Shown: positions 63,897-64,000 of the stretch, in pieces
Numbering within the stretch: the first letter of the stretch is position 1
Layout: every line of letters begins with the position of its first letter
Source of the DNA: Alphaproteobacteria bacterium
GTDB lineage: Bacteria > Pseudomonadota > Alphaproteobacteria > Ferrovibrionales > Ferrovibrionaceae
Reading direction: 5' to 3'
DNA: 64,000 bases
Assembly (NCBI GenBank): GCA_017307375.1
Contig: JAFKFH010000004.1
Location: 1-64,000, forward strand
Notes under the pieces: model-generated
What the model was told of the DNA's origin: nothing
Database searches by the model: none
The model's input: only the letters and a program-made list of their open reading frames with translations
Made by a program: the position numbers and the translations under genes

Positions 63897-64000
63897 GAGG
63901 ATTCTCGCGCCCTGATGTTAGTATGTCGATTGTTCGTAGATTGTATTTGCCGATCGACAATTTTTGCGTCTTGCTTTGACCCGGGATCCCGATGATTGCT

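Larger units (their letters stand above)
19364..64000. mobile_element. Prophage, lambda-like long-tailed phage (right end outside window)
   Basis: About 44.6 kb of phage genes with integrase, repressor, Cro, replication and virion modules in canonical order. The left boundary is placed at the host coding remnant beside the integrase (attL between 19364 and about 19427). The virion module (terminase, portal, S49 protease with internal scaffold, D- and E-like capsid proteins, G/GT-like frameshift, tape measure) points to a siphovirus-type particle. The right boundary, lysis genes, tail fibre genes and attR are not in the window. I looked for a second copy of the 19341-19427 sequence near 64000 and saw none. 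Confidence 0.93.

Noticed and set aside
63897-64000. attR or right prophage end
   Set aside because: No sequence matching 19341-19427 was seen, and tail fibre and lysis genes have not yet appeared, so the prophage must continue.
1-64000. CRISPR arrays, tRNA or rRNA genes, insertion sequences
   Set aside because: No regularly spaced repeats, no cloverleaf with a CCA-type end, no rRNA-like sequence and no transposase with terminal repeats were found by reading. A tRNA scan would be decisive for small RNA genes.

Overview
The window is high-G+C alphaproteobacterial DNA. Its first 19.3 kb are ordinary chromosome and the rest is one prophage that runs off the right edge. The alphaproteobacterial assignment rests on gene content: thiBPQ, ParE, a COG4315-type lipoprotein with an ECF sigma/anti-sigma pair, and a phage-borne GcrA. 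I cannot name the genus; a Rhodospirillales-type host is a guess.

Chromosomal part (1-19340): the N-terminus of a branched-chain amino acid ABC ATPase; a GMC oxidoreductase whose ribosome binding site lies inside a perfect hairpin; a stand-alone AsnC-type sensor domain; a DEAD-box helicase; an isochorismatase-fold hydrolase; an alpha/beta hydrolase; a Tat-exported PhoD phosphatase; a lipoprotein; ParE; an acyl-CoA thioesterase; a lipoprotein-ECF sigma-anti-sigma operon; a glycine-zipper lipoprotein; a receiver protein paired with an Hpt-like protein that lacks the phospho-accepting histidine; a PAS-like protein; the thiamine transporter thiBPQ; an AraC-type regulator; and an Asp/Glu racemase.

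Prophage (about 19.36 kb to beyond 64 kb): the left end sits beside an integrase. It abuts a short coding remnant ending MYYSV-stop plus a terminator on the minus strand, which looks like the 3' end of a host gene, possibly glnA. A leftward early operon (31.1 to 19.4 kb) encodes small phage proteins, a sliding clamp, DUF2303, an HD hydrolase, SSB, a C5 cytosine methyltransferase with a repeat-filled insert, a MazG-like protein, DUF5131, ASCH, DUF4326, an AlpA-like protein and the integrase. A lysogeny/cargo segment (31.2-35.5 kb) carries a P63C protein, an XRE protein, a PAS-LuxR regulator, small ORFs, a CI-like repressor and a Cro-like protein. Both early promoters share TTGACA/TTTGAT elements overlapped by TCAAAC-N5-GTTTGA operators.

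Rightward from PR come three unknown coupled genes, GcrA, a membrane protein (opposite strand), two methyltransferase genes each disrupted at a poly-G run, a HicAB pair (opposite strand), a CHC2/Toprim primase and a P4/D5-type helicase. The helicase is followed by a repeat cluster that may be the replication origin. The late region (46.5-64 kb) is a lambda-like long-tailed phage module: TerS, TerL, gpW-like joiner, portal, S49 protease with a nested scaffold start, D-like and E-like capsid proteins followed by a terminator, FII-like and gpU-like proteins, tail tube, a G/GT-type chaperone with a dnaX-like A AAA AAG slip site, a tail component and a 1826-residue tape measure. Later tail, lysis and attR sequences lie outside the window.

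The most notable signals are the poly-G frameshifts in the tandem methyltransferases, the shared early operators, the -1 frameshift whose product ends exactly on the next start codon, the iteron-like cluster after the helicase, and the repeat-bearing C5 methyltransferase. All family assignments are from reading the sequence; no database search was run.
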